Below are positions 1 through 5,009 of a stretch of 5,009 nt of DNA, in pieces. This stretch comes from Bordetella parapertussis (lineage in GTDB: Bacteria > Pseudomonadota > Gammaproteobacteria > Burkholderiales > Burkholderiaceae_B). The notes beneath the pieces were generated by a model. That model was given only the letters and a program-made list of their open reading frames with translations, did no database searches and was not told the origin of the DNA. Made by a program: the position numbers and the translations under genes. The DNA lies in contig CAMEAW010000195.1 of assembly GCA_945911685.1 (NCBI GenBank), positions 1 through 5,009 of the forward strand, written 5' to 3'. Position 1 is the first letter of the stretch, and every line of letters begins with the position of its first letter.

Positions 1-1164
1 CTTGGCAAACTGATCCGTTTTAGGCGCGATCTGCATGCTCACCCAGAGCTACGCTTTGAAGAGGTACGCACCTCAGACCAAGTCGCAAATTACCTGACTG
101 AACTTGGCTTGGATGTTCACCGCGGTATGGGCAAAACTGGTGTGGTGGCTACTTTGCGTGGGCGCGGCGCCCAGGCCAACGACCCCGCGCGCGTGCTGGC
201 CCTCCGCGCAGACATGGACGCATTGCCTGTCACTGAGCTGAATCAGTTTGAACATGCCAGCACCTACGCCGGACGCATGCATGCCTGCGGCCACGACGGC
301 CACACAGCCATGCTGTTGGGCGGTGCCACATTGCTCGCGGCCAACCCCGACTTCAACGGCACCGTCCATTTTATTTTTCAGCCAGGCGAAGAAGGCGGTG
401 CCGGTGCTCGCGCAATGATCGAAGACGGCTTGTTTGATAAGTTTCCAGCCAAGGCTGCTTTTGCTCTGCATAACTGGCCCGTGTTACCCGCCGGTCAAAT
501 GGGCGTGCGCGTTGGCCCCATCATGGCGGCGGCCAATCGCTTTGAAATCCGCATCAGTGGCAAAGGCGGCCATGCCGCGCAACCGCACATTGGTGTTGAC
601 CCGATCCCCGTGGCCTGCACCATCGTCGGTCAGTTGCAAACGCTCGTGTCGCGCGGTACCGACCCGCTAGACAGCGCAGTGGTCACCGTTGGCAAGATCG
701 AATCGGGCACCGTTGAAAATATTATCCCCAACGAAGCCATCATTTATGGCACCACCCGTGCGTTAACCCAAGAGACCTTAAATCGCCTGACTGTGGGCCT
801 TGAGCGAATCAGTGAGCATATCGCTGCAGCACATGGCGCGACCGCGAAATTTATTCTCAAGCCGGGCTATCCCAGCACCGACAACCATCCAAAAGAAGCC
901 GCGTTTATGGCAAAAATGATGGCCGCCACTGTTGGTATCGAAAATGCTTTTGATAACATCCCACCTGCCATGACGGCCGAAGACTTCAGCTTCATGCTGC
1001 TTAAGGTGCCGGGCGCCTATGGCTTTATCGGCAATGGCAAAGGCGGTAAACCGGGAGTCAGTCTGCATAACGCAGGCTATGACTTTAATGACGACATCTT
1101 AGGTGTGGGCGCACAATTCTGGGATCGCCTTGCGCGTGAATGGTTTAAGACTGAGGTGATTTGA
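1..1164 (+). CDS. M20-family amidohydrolase (hippurate hydrolase / N-acyl amino acid amidohydrolase type), 5' partial
   Basis: Metal-dependent cytoplasmic hydrolase expected to cleave an amide bond in an N-acylated amino acid or related compound. The frame is open to the left edge, so the start codon lies outside; 387 residues are visible. The first residues already include the N-terminal family motif RRDLHAHPEL, so only about 10-15 residues are probably missing from a family of roughly 390-400. Numbering from the edge, the motifs are ADMDALPV near 70-77, HACGHDGH at 94-101 (Cys96 and His98 as metal ligands), PGEEGG at 128-133 (Glu130 base, Glu131 ligand), LHNWP at 156-160 (His157), GGHAAQPH at 189-196 in the dimerisation/lid domain, AEDFS at 326-330, and LHNAGYDFND with His356 as the last ligand. 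All catalytic residues are present, so the enzyme should be active. The stop overlaps the next gene by one base. The family call is firm; the substrate cannot be read from sequence, and IAA-amino-acid or hippurate hydrolase names would be guesses. Confidence 0.95.
   Translation, partial: LGKLIRFRRDLHAHPELRFEEVRTSDQVANYLTELGLDVHRGMGKTGVVATLRGRGAQANDPARVLALRADMDALPVTELNQFEHASTYAGRMHACGHDGHTAMLLGGATLLAANPDFNGTVHFIFQPGEEGGAGARAMIEDGLFDKFPAKAAFALHNWPVLPAGQMGVRVGPIMAAANRFEIRISGKGGHAAQPHIGVDPIPVACTIVGQLQTLVSRGTDPLDSAVVTVGKIESGTVENIIPNEAIIYGTTRALTQETLNRLTVGLERISEHIAAAHGATAKFILKPGYPSTDNHPKEAAFMAKMMAATVGIENAFDNIPPAMTAEDFSFMLLKVPGAYGFIGNGKGGKPGVSLHNAGYDFNDDILGVGAQFWDRLAREWFKTEVI
1153..1159 (+). promoter_or_regulatory. 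Ribosome binding site inside the hydrolase gene, setting the binding-protein start
   Basis: GAGGTGA matches the anti-Shine-Dalgarno sequence strongly and ends 4 bases before the ATG at 1164. It lies in the last codons of the upstream hydrolase gene. A TTG at 1161 directly precedes the ATG in the same frame, but the ATG fits the spacing better and forms the classic TGATG coupling junction (TGA 1162-1164, ATG 1164-1166). Confidence 0.75.
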
Positions 1165-2150
1165 TGCGCCGGCTCACGCGCGACCTCGCCCTGGGGCTCT
1201 CTTTAGTTTGCGCCACCTGGTGCGCTCAGGCTCAAACGCCCGTTGCGTCGACCTGGCCCACTAAGGCGATCAAGATCATTGTGACCTACCCCACCGCAGG
1301 GGTGAGTGACAACGCCACGCGCGTACTCGCCGAACGCTTGACTAAATCCTTAGGGCAACCGGTCTTAGTTGAAAATCGCGCCGGAGCAGGCGGCACGCTT
1401 GGGGCTGATGTGGTCGCCAAAGCGGCGCCTGATGGCTACACCATCGGTTTTGCGGGTATCAGTGCGTTTTCGATTGGTCCGCATGTGATGAAAGTCAATT
1501 ACGACAGCTTGAAAGATTTTTCAGCAGTCGCGGCAGCCATGTACTCGCCTGTTTATTTATTGGCAACGTCAAAGTTTGCTGGCAACAGCTTTGAGGATGT
1601 CATCGCGTTAAGCAAAGCCAAGCCCGGTTCGATTACGGTTGCCACCTCGGGCTACGGCACAGTTGGCCACATCATGATTGAACAACTGCGCAAAAAATCA
1701 GGCGCAGATATCACGCATGTGCCTTACAAAGGTGGCGGTCAGATTGCCACTGACGCGCTAGGCGGACAGTTTGATTTAATGCTCGCCAACCCCTATGCCA
1801 ATCTCAATAACTTAATCGCAGATGGCAAGTTCAGGGTACTAGCCGTAGGCGCCCCGCAAAGAATTGAAAAATATCCCAACGTCAAAACCTTTGCCGAGCT
1901 CGGGTACCCAGAAGCCAACATGACTTCATTTTTTGGCTTCTTTGCACCCGCACGCACACCACCCGAGATCATTGCAAAACTCAACACTGAAATTAACCTG
2001 GCGCTCAACGACCCCGAGATCGCAGAAAAAATCCGCAGACTAGAAAACCTTGTCGTCACCGGTAAGCCAGAATACTTTGGCGACATGATTCAAAAAGAAT
2101 ATGCTTCAAATGCTGTGATCGTCAAAGAAGCGAATATCAAGGCAGAGTGA
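1164..2150 (+). CDS. TctC/Bug-family periplasmic solute-binding protein (tripartite tricarboxylate transporter substrate-binding component)
   Basis: Periplasmic binding protein of 328 residues, close to the family's usual 320-330. The N-terminus MRRLTRDLALGL has arginines, then a hydrophobic stretch to about residue 20 and an AQA-Q signal peptidase I site (cleavage after Ala23). Family signatures follow: WPTKAIKIIVTYP at 31-43, the first ligand-loop region TAGVSDNATR at 44-53, NRAGAGGTLGAD at 71-82, APDGYTI at 88-94, the HVPYKGGG segment at 185-192, and a C-terminal helical region from about 267 (PPEIIAKLN). The loop usually written PPGGxxD reads PTAGVSD here, which is unusual. Such proteins bind carboxylates, amino acids, nicotinate-like or amide compounds and feed a TctAB membrane pair; many in Burkholderiales are orphans with no adjacent TctAB. 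None is in this window. Coupling to an amidohydrolase suggests the ligand is that enzyme's substrate or a relative, which is inference. Confidence 0.95.
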   Translation: MRRLTRDLALGLSLVCATWCAQAQTPVASTWPTKAIKIIVTYPTAGVSDNATRVLAERLTKSLGQPVLVENRAGAGGTLGADVVAKAAPDGYTIGFAGISAFSIGPHVMKVNYDSLKDFSAVAAAMYSPVYLLATSKFAGNSFEDVIALSKAKPGSITVATSGYGTVGHIMIEQLRKKSGADITHVPYKGGGQIATDALGGQFDLMLANPYANLNNLIADGKFRVLAVGAPQRIEKYPNVKTFAELGYPEANMTSFFGFFAPARTPPEIIAKLNTEINLALNDPEIAEKIRRLENLVVTGKPEYFGDMIQKEYASNAVIVKEANIKAE

Positions 2151-2167
2151 TCGGCACAGGGTGAACG

Positions 2168-2177
2168 ACTCTAGAGT
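2168..2177. repeat. 10-bp perfect palindrome at the convergent gene junction
   Basis: ACTCTAGAGT is its own reverse complement and spans the antitoxin stop codon (TAG on the minus strand, 2173-2171). It lies just after the 20-bp gap following the binding-protein stop. With no loop and no T tract it is not a convincing terminator. It may be chance. Confidence 0.4.
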
Positions 2178-2491
2178 ATTGCGTTGAGTCCCTTGCGCTC
2201 AATCAGCGACAGCAGCTTAAGCGAGGGCCCACTAGGTTTTTTATCGCCAACCTCCCACTTTTGCACTGTTGACACGCTGGTATTGAGTACGGCGGCAAGC
2301 ACCGCTTGACTGATGCGCATCCGTTCGCGAAGTAATTTGATCTTTGCTGCAGGCATCGGCTGTACTGTTAAGTTTCTTAAGTATTCATATTCAAGCATGC
2401 GTTTTTTAGTGATTAGGCCAAGCGAGTGCAAGCCTTCAGCCGTCTCGTGCAATTCTTCAATCAGCCGATTGTTAGCTTTTTTAGACGCCAT
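2171..2491 (-). CDS. XRE-family helix-turn-helix antitoxin of a RelE/HigB-type toxin-antitoxin system
   Basis: A 106-residue DNA-binding protein expected to neutralise the toxin encoded just upstream and repress their shared promoter. The N-terminal half (about 1-48) is charged and helical (RLIEELHETAEGLHSLGL), probably the toxin-contacting and partly flexible part. The C-terminal half (about 50-100) is an XRE/Cro-type HTH: LLRERMRISQAVLAAVLN is the first two helices, TSVSTVQKWEVG at 71-82 is the recognition helix with the family-typical QKWE, and KPSGPSLKLLSLI follows. ATG at 2491 is chosen because a strong GAGGTGA lies 3 bases upstream on this strand, inside the toxin gene. The toxin stop (TAA at 2483-2481) falls inside this gene, an 11-bp overlap that implies coupled translation. 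Toxin-before-antitoxin order is the higBA arrangement rather than the classical relBE order. Its stop converges on the binding-protein gene with a 20-bp gap. Confidence 0.9.
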   Translation of the reverse strand: MASKKANNRLIEELHETAEGLHSLGLITKKRMLEYEYLRNLTVQPMPAAKIKLLRERMRISQAVLAAVLNTSVSTVQKWEVGDKKPSGPSLKLLSLIERKGLNAIL

Positions 2492-2855
2492 GGTTCACCT
2501 CAATAATCTGACCAGCCTGTATCGCTACAGCCAGTTCTTGTTGCGTCAAATCTAAAAGATCTTTCGCAATCCGTCGAACATAATCTAGTTCATGTTCGTT
2601 TAAGCTCGTACGCTCATTTTTATGAAATCCGTGAAGAAAAAAATATCGGTCGCGCTTGCGCGTGGCGATAATGACTCGTGCGGCGCCGCGCTTTCCGCGA
2701 CCAGCGGTTGCGATCCGCTTTTTTATAAGTCCTGCTCCTAAATCAACCACGCTCAAACCTGAAAAAGTTTCGAGAGCAGTTAACAATATTCTTTCTTCAC
2801 TAAGCCTGCTTTTACGCATCCACCGATCAAAGGTTTTCGTCATAAATACTTGCAT
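2481..2855 (-). CDS. RelE-family toxin (PF06296-like) of a type II toxin-antitoxin system
   Basis: A 124-residue basic protein matching the RelE family of PF06296 along its whole length. Family landmarks are VFMTKTFDRWMRK at 3-15, DLGAGLIKKRIA at 38-49, GRGKRGAAR at 52-60, the core strand RDRYFFLHGFHKNER at 68-82, and a C-terminal helical segment ending in the typical AIQAGQIIEV at 111-120. Members are generally taken to be translation-dependent mRNA interferases; the many Arg/Lys residues and HGFHKNER segment fit an RNA-binding surface, but activity here is inferred. ATG at 2855 is preferred over the in-frame TTG at 2870 because it begins at the usual family N-terminus and has GGAAGA 5 bases upstream. 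A further in-frame ATG at 2843 would clip the first strand. The frame is intact with no missing conserved block, so the toxin looks functional and needs its downstream antitoxin. Confidence 0.92.
   Translation of the reverse strand: MQVFMTKTFDRWMRKSRLSEERILLTALETFSGLSVVDLGAGLIKKRIATAGRGKRGAARVIIATRKRDRYFFLHGFHKNERTSLNEHELDYVRRIAKDLLDLTQQELAVAIQAGQIIEVNHGV
2495..2501 (-). promoter_or_regulatory. Internal ribosome binding site for the antitoxin
   Basis: On the minus strand GAGGTGA lies 3 bases before the antitoxin ATG at 2491, within the last codons of the toxin gene. It is stronger than the toxin's own site, which would favour antitoxin over toxin synthesis from a shared mRNA (inference). Confidence 0.7.
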
Positions 2856-2860
2856 ATAAA

Positions 2861-2866
2861 TCTTCC
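2861..2866 (-). promoter_or_regulatory. Ribosome binding site of the toxin gene
   Basis: GGAAGA on the minus strand, 5 bases upstream of the ATG at 2855. This moderate Shine-Dalgarno site decides between ATG 2855 and the alternative TTG at 2870, which has no such site. Confidence 0.6.
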
Positions 2867-2900
2867 ACAACTATACCACCAAGTGCAATAGAAATAAACA

Positions 2901-2918
2901 TGAGGCCCTAGAGCCTCA
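2901..2918 (-). terminator. Inverted repeat: probable terminator of the M20 peptidase gene, or operator of the toxin-antitoxin cassette
   Basis: TGAGGC and GCCTCA form a perfect 6-bp GC-rich stem around a 6-base loop. On the minus strand the hairpin is followed by an interrupted T-rich run (TGTTTATTTCTATT), as expected of an intrinsic terminator, and it sits 74 bases past the M20 peptidase stop at 2992. It also lies about 45 bases upstream of the toxin start, where an HTH antitoxin commonly binds a palindrome. The sequence does not decide between the two roles. On the plus strand there is no T tract and no upstream gene to terminate. Confidence 0.5.
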
Positions 2919-2991
2919 CATTAAAACGTGCACGAACTAGCAGTTAAAAGAAGATTTCAACAGGTCTTTCACTCCTTGACTATTCGCAAAT

Positions 2992-4401
2992 CTACGCTAC
3001 ACCACCTGCAGCGATCTGCGCACCCTCGTCGCCAAGATCCCAAAACAAACCAGCCATCAGTTGCAGTGACTCGCGTGCGACTGAGCCCAGCATGTGTTCG
3101 TTTGGGGCGTGCTGCGAACAGGCCGCGTATGAGTGCGGCACCCATACGGTTGGCAAGCCTAAGATCTTAGAGAAAGCATCGTTGGGCAAGGTGCCGCCCA
3201 AGTTGGGTAACACATCAACCGTTTTACCGGTGCTGCGCGTAATGGATGCGACCGCCATCTTGACCCAAGGGTTATCGGGATCTAAGCGCGTTGCTTCGGC
3301 GGCCTCACCACGACTGGCCGCTGCCTCGACATCTGTGAAACCATGCGCATCAAGATGCTCACGAATATGCTTTAGAAAATTCTCGTTGTCGCTACCGACG
3401 ACATAACGCAACTGACAAAATGCAATCGCGTAACCAGGGATCGAATTCACCGGCGCGTCTGGATTGCCGGTTTTAAACGCAAGGGTTTCAAAGGTGTTCC
3501 AGGCAAACACACGCTCGGCCGGTGTCAGGCCCGGCTCAGCCCAATCAGGATCAATCTCAGGATCAGTGGGTCCACCACCGACTTCAATATTGGCGAGTGC
3601 CCGTTTGACGTTTTCAGGTAACGAACTCGGCAATAGTTTAGGCACCAGAATGCGCCCCTTCGCGTCGACCATCGAAGCAATCGCGTGCGCTAAACGAATA
3701 CCGGGGTTGCGCAGCAAACCGCCCCAGTTACCCGAGTGATGCGCACCTTGGCGCAGATTTAGTTTCAACTCAAAATTAAACGCACCACGTGAGCCTAAAA
3801 ATAAAGTTGGGCGTGAGGCCGATACCCGTGGGCCATCTGACGCTAAAAATAAATCTGCTTTTAACAAGTCGCCATATTGTTCGCACACTTCGCGCAAACC
3901 AGGCGAGCCCATTTCTTCTCCCATCTCAAATAACAGCTTGATGTTGTAGCCCAAGCGTCCAGCACGCGCACTCAGCACTTGCTCAAGCGCAGCAAGGTTA
4001 ATCGAGTGCTGGCCTTTATTATCTGCGGTGCCACGACCATACCAACGATCGCCTTGAATCTTCAACGCCCAAGGGGCTAAGCCCTCGTTCCATTGCGGTG
4101 CGTAACCTCGCACGACATCGCCATGACCGTAGCTCAGCACGGTGAAATCAGCGCCTGACTCAAGCCGTTCGGCCACTAAAAACGGGCCACGATCTTCGAC
4201 GGGATTTGGAATGATTTTGCAGGTGAATCCCATGGTCTTTAAATAAGGCGTGAGCTCTTGCGTGAGGTATGACGTAAGAATCTCAACCTTGCCCGGCTCT
4301 TGACTCTCAGTGGCCATCGCAACGCGGCGCGCGAGCGTTGCTTGAAAGTGGCCCTGATCAAAATAGGCGGTAGCGAGATCGATCGATTGTTGACGGCTCA
4401 T
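2992..4401 (-). CDS. M20-family metallopeptidase (ArgE/DapE/dipeptidase type)
   Basis: A 469-residue zinc-dependent exopeptidase or deacylase, complete within the window and cytoplasmic (no signal peptide). Numbering from ATG 4401, the metal-site motifs are in order: YGHGDVV at 91-97 (His93), GRGTADNKG at 122-130 (bridging Asp127), EMGEEMGSPG at 159-168 (Glu162 catalytic base, Glu163 ligand), ASDGPR at 187-192 (Asp189), and QHAPNEHM at 430-437 (His431). The dimerisation/lid domain lies roughly between 200 and 370 and includes GAHHSGNWGG at 219-228. The length fits the dipeptidase-like branch, which is longer than typical ArgE or DapE. ATG 4401 is chosen over GTG 4413 because GTGAG lies 7 bases before it and nothing resembling a Shine-Dalgarno site precedes the GTG; the 4-residue difference is not conserved sequence. 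It is only distantly related to the M20 enzyme at 1-1164, which uses the Cys-containing HACGHD site. The exact peptide or acyl substrate is unknown. Confidence 0.94.
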   Translation of the reverse strand: MSRQQSIDLATAYFDQGHFQATLARRVAMATESQEPGKVEILTSYLTQELTPYLKTMGFTCKIIPNPVEDRGPFLVAERLESGADFTVLSYGHGDVVRGYAPQWNEGLAPWALKIQGDRWYGRGTADNKGQHSINLAALEQVLSARAGRLGYNIKLLFEMGEEMGSPGLREVCEQYGDLLKADLFLASDGPRVSASRPTLFLGSRGAFNFELKLNLRQGAHHSGNWGGLLRNPGIRLAHAIASMVDAKGRILVPKLLPSSLPENVKRALANIEVGGGPTDPEIDPDWAEPGLTPAERVFAWNTFETLAFKTGNPDAPVNSIPGYAIAFCQLRYVVGSDNENFLKHIREHLDAHGFTDVEAAASRGEAAEATRLDPDNPWVKMAVASITRSTGKTVDVLPNLGGTLPNDAFSKILGLPTVWVPHSYAACSQHAPNEHMLGSVARESLQLMAGLFWDLGDEGAQIAAGGVA

Positions 4402-4575
4402 GGATAGGCTCACGTAAACGTTATCTGGTTAAAAAATATTATTAATTATTGGTAGTACATAAATCAGTTTCAGTAAATGATTCTTCTGCGATAAACAAAT
4501 CACTTACAGTGAAAGGGCCATTCGTAGCAAACGAAGCATCAGCGTTTGATGAGTCATTAGCGATTACATTCGGTC
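4402..4575. other. AT-rich intergenic spacer with weak repeats
   Basis: No supported gene. Hand counting gives about 33% GC over 4431-4580, well below the flanking genes. A run of A/T at 4431-4450 could hold the promoter for the peptidase gene on the minus strand, for example TAATAT at 4441-4436, but no good -35 element accompanies it, so none is called. Two 20-base segments starting at 4461 and 4497 match at 15 of 20 positions in direct orientation, 36 bases apart. A small hairpin (TTCGT/ACGAA, 4521-4535) and CAAACG/CGTTTG (4528-4533 and 4543-4548) are mutually exclusive and lack a T tract, so no terminator is visible for the gene ending at 4576. Confidence 0.5.
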
Positions 4576-5009
4576 TTAATGATACGTCACAGAACCCTGA
4601 TTCGGCATCAATTCCATTAACGCTTCTTTACTCGTCTCGCGTTGACCGATCGCGGTCACATCAAACCACTGGGCACGACTGGATAACTCAGTCAAGAGTT
4701 GAGAAACACCCAAGCCCAAATGCGCTGACAGATTCAAGTTCACGGGTTGCAAGGGCTCAATCAAAAAGGTAAAGGTCAGCCCGGTATCGGTTTGTTGGCA
4801 AGCCGCGTTATTCACCAAGACCGCAGCACGACCAACATTCAAGACATTACCTTCTGGCGCACGCTCTTCAAACGGTGTCGTGTCTTTGCCAATTTGTCCG
4901 AGCGCAGCCGGCGGTTCATTTGCACGCGCACTGGCACTTGGCGTGGCAGCGGCTGCGCTCGCCTTTAGCCCTGTGGTAGGTGCAGGCGAAATGCGCTGCA
5001 ACAAAACCG
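4576..5009 (-). CDS. C-terminal part of an unrecognised protein with an Ala/Pro-rich linker
   Basis: The frame is open to the right edge, so the start lies outside; about 144 residues are visible, ending in NQGSVTYH and a TAA. The only in-window start-like codons near the edge are TTGs at 5004 and 5001, with no ribosome binding site, so this is most likely the tail of a longer protein. After a short basic/hydrophobic beginning (LLQRISPAPTTG) there is a low-complexity Ala/Pro/Ser stretch (KASAAAATPSASARANEPPA, roughly residues 16-35) typical of an interdomain linker. An apparent globular domain of about 90 residues follows: VLNVGRAAVLVNN, then TGLTFTFLIEPLQPVNLNL (two likely strands), then an amphipathic helix (VSQLLTELSSRA). 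I do not recognise the domain. Codon use and GC agree with a real gene on this strand. It reads in the same direction as the peptidase gene, but the 174-bp AT-rich gap makes a shared operon uncertain. Confidence 0.65.
   Translation of the reverse strand, partial: VLLQRISPAPTTGLKASAAAATPSASARANEPPAALGQIGKDTTPFEERAPEGNVLNVGRAAVLVNNAACQQTDTGLTFTFLIEPLQPVNLNLSAHLGLGVSQLLTELSSRAQWFDVTAIGQRETSKEALMELMPNQGSVTYH

Noticed and set aside
1164..1235. Lipoprotein signal for the binding protein (Cys16 or Cys20)
   Set aside because: Neither cysteine is preceded by a lipobox; an AQA-Q signal peptidase I site follows, as usual for Bug proteins.
2870..2875. TATAGT on the minus strand as a -10 element for the toxin
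   Set aside because: A transcript starting about 7 bases downstream would begin inside the ribosome binding site GGAAGA, and no good -35 lies 17 bases upstream.
3092..3406. Plus-strand open frame opposite the M20 peptidase
   Set aside because: It is a shadow of a fully motif-supported minus-strand gene and has no recognisable protein character.
4521..4535. TTCGT/ACGAA hairpin as a terminator for the gene ending at 4576
   Set aside because: The stem is only 5 bp, not GC-rich, and no T tract follows on the minus strand.
4449..4772. Plus-strand open frame of 107 codons as a gene
   Set aside because: It starts at a TTG without a ribosome binding site, and its second half is antisense to the better-supported minus-strand frame at 4576-5009.
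1..5009. tRNA, rRNA, CRISPR array, insertion sequence or riboswitch
   Set aside because: No regularly spaced repeats, transposase motifs, terminal inverted repeats, cloverleaf-like segments or conserved leader structures were seen on either strand by eye.

Overview
The window looks like a betaproteobacterial chromosome segment, most likely Burkholderiales. The strongest pointer is a full-length periplasmic solute-binding protein of the TctC/Bug family, a family greatly expanded in Bordetella, Cupriavidus, Polaromonas and relatives. Moderate GC in the coding regions and strong Shine-Dalgarno sites (GAGGTGA) agree with this. The placement is inference from gene content; no rRNA or other marker gene is present.

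Layout, left to right. (1) Positions 1-1164, plus strand: an M20-family amidohydrolase (hippurate hydrolase / N-acyl-amino-acid amidohydrolase type) missing only its extreme N-terminus at the window edge. (2) Positions 1164-2150, plus strand: the TctC/Bug binding protein, joined to the hydrolase by a one-base TGATG stop/start overlap, so the two are almost certainly co-transcribed and translationally coupled. (3) Positions 2171-2855, minus strand: a two-gene type II toxin-antitoxin cassette, RelE-family toxin first and XRE-type HTH antitoxin second, overlapping by 11 bp. It converges on the binding-protein gene with only 20 bp between stop codons. (4) Positions 2992-4401, minus strand: a complete M20 metallopeptidase of the ArgE/DapE/dipeptidase type with every expected metal ligand present. 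(5) Positions 4402-4575: an AT-rich spacer (about 33% GC by hand count over 4431-4580). (6) Positions 4576-5009, minus strand: the C-terminal part of an unrecognised protein with an Ala/Pro-rich linker, cut by the right edge.

Functional reading: the left pair suggests capture of a small, probably carboxylated or amide-linked compound in the periplasm and its hydrolysis in the cytoplasm. The 4401-2992 peptidase is a second, distantly related M20 enzyme on the opposite strand, so the toxin-antitoxin cassette sits between two amide/peptide-hydrolase loci. No tRNA, rRNA, CRISPR array, transposase or recognisable insertion-sequence end was seen. I found no clear previously undescribed system. The most open items are the unidentified C-terminal domain at the right edge, the altered ligand loop of the binding protein, and the compositionally odd spacer.
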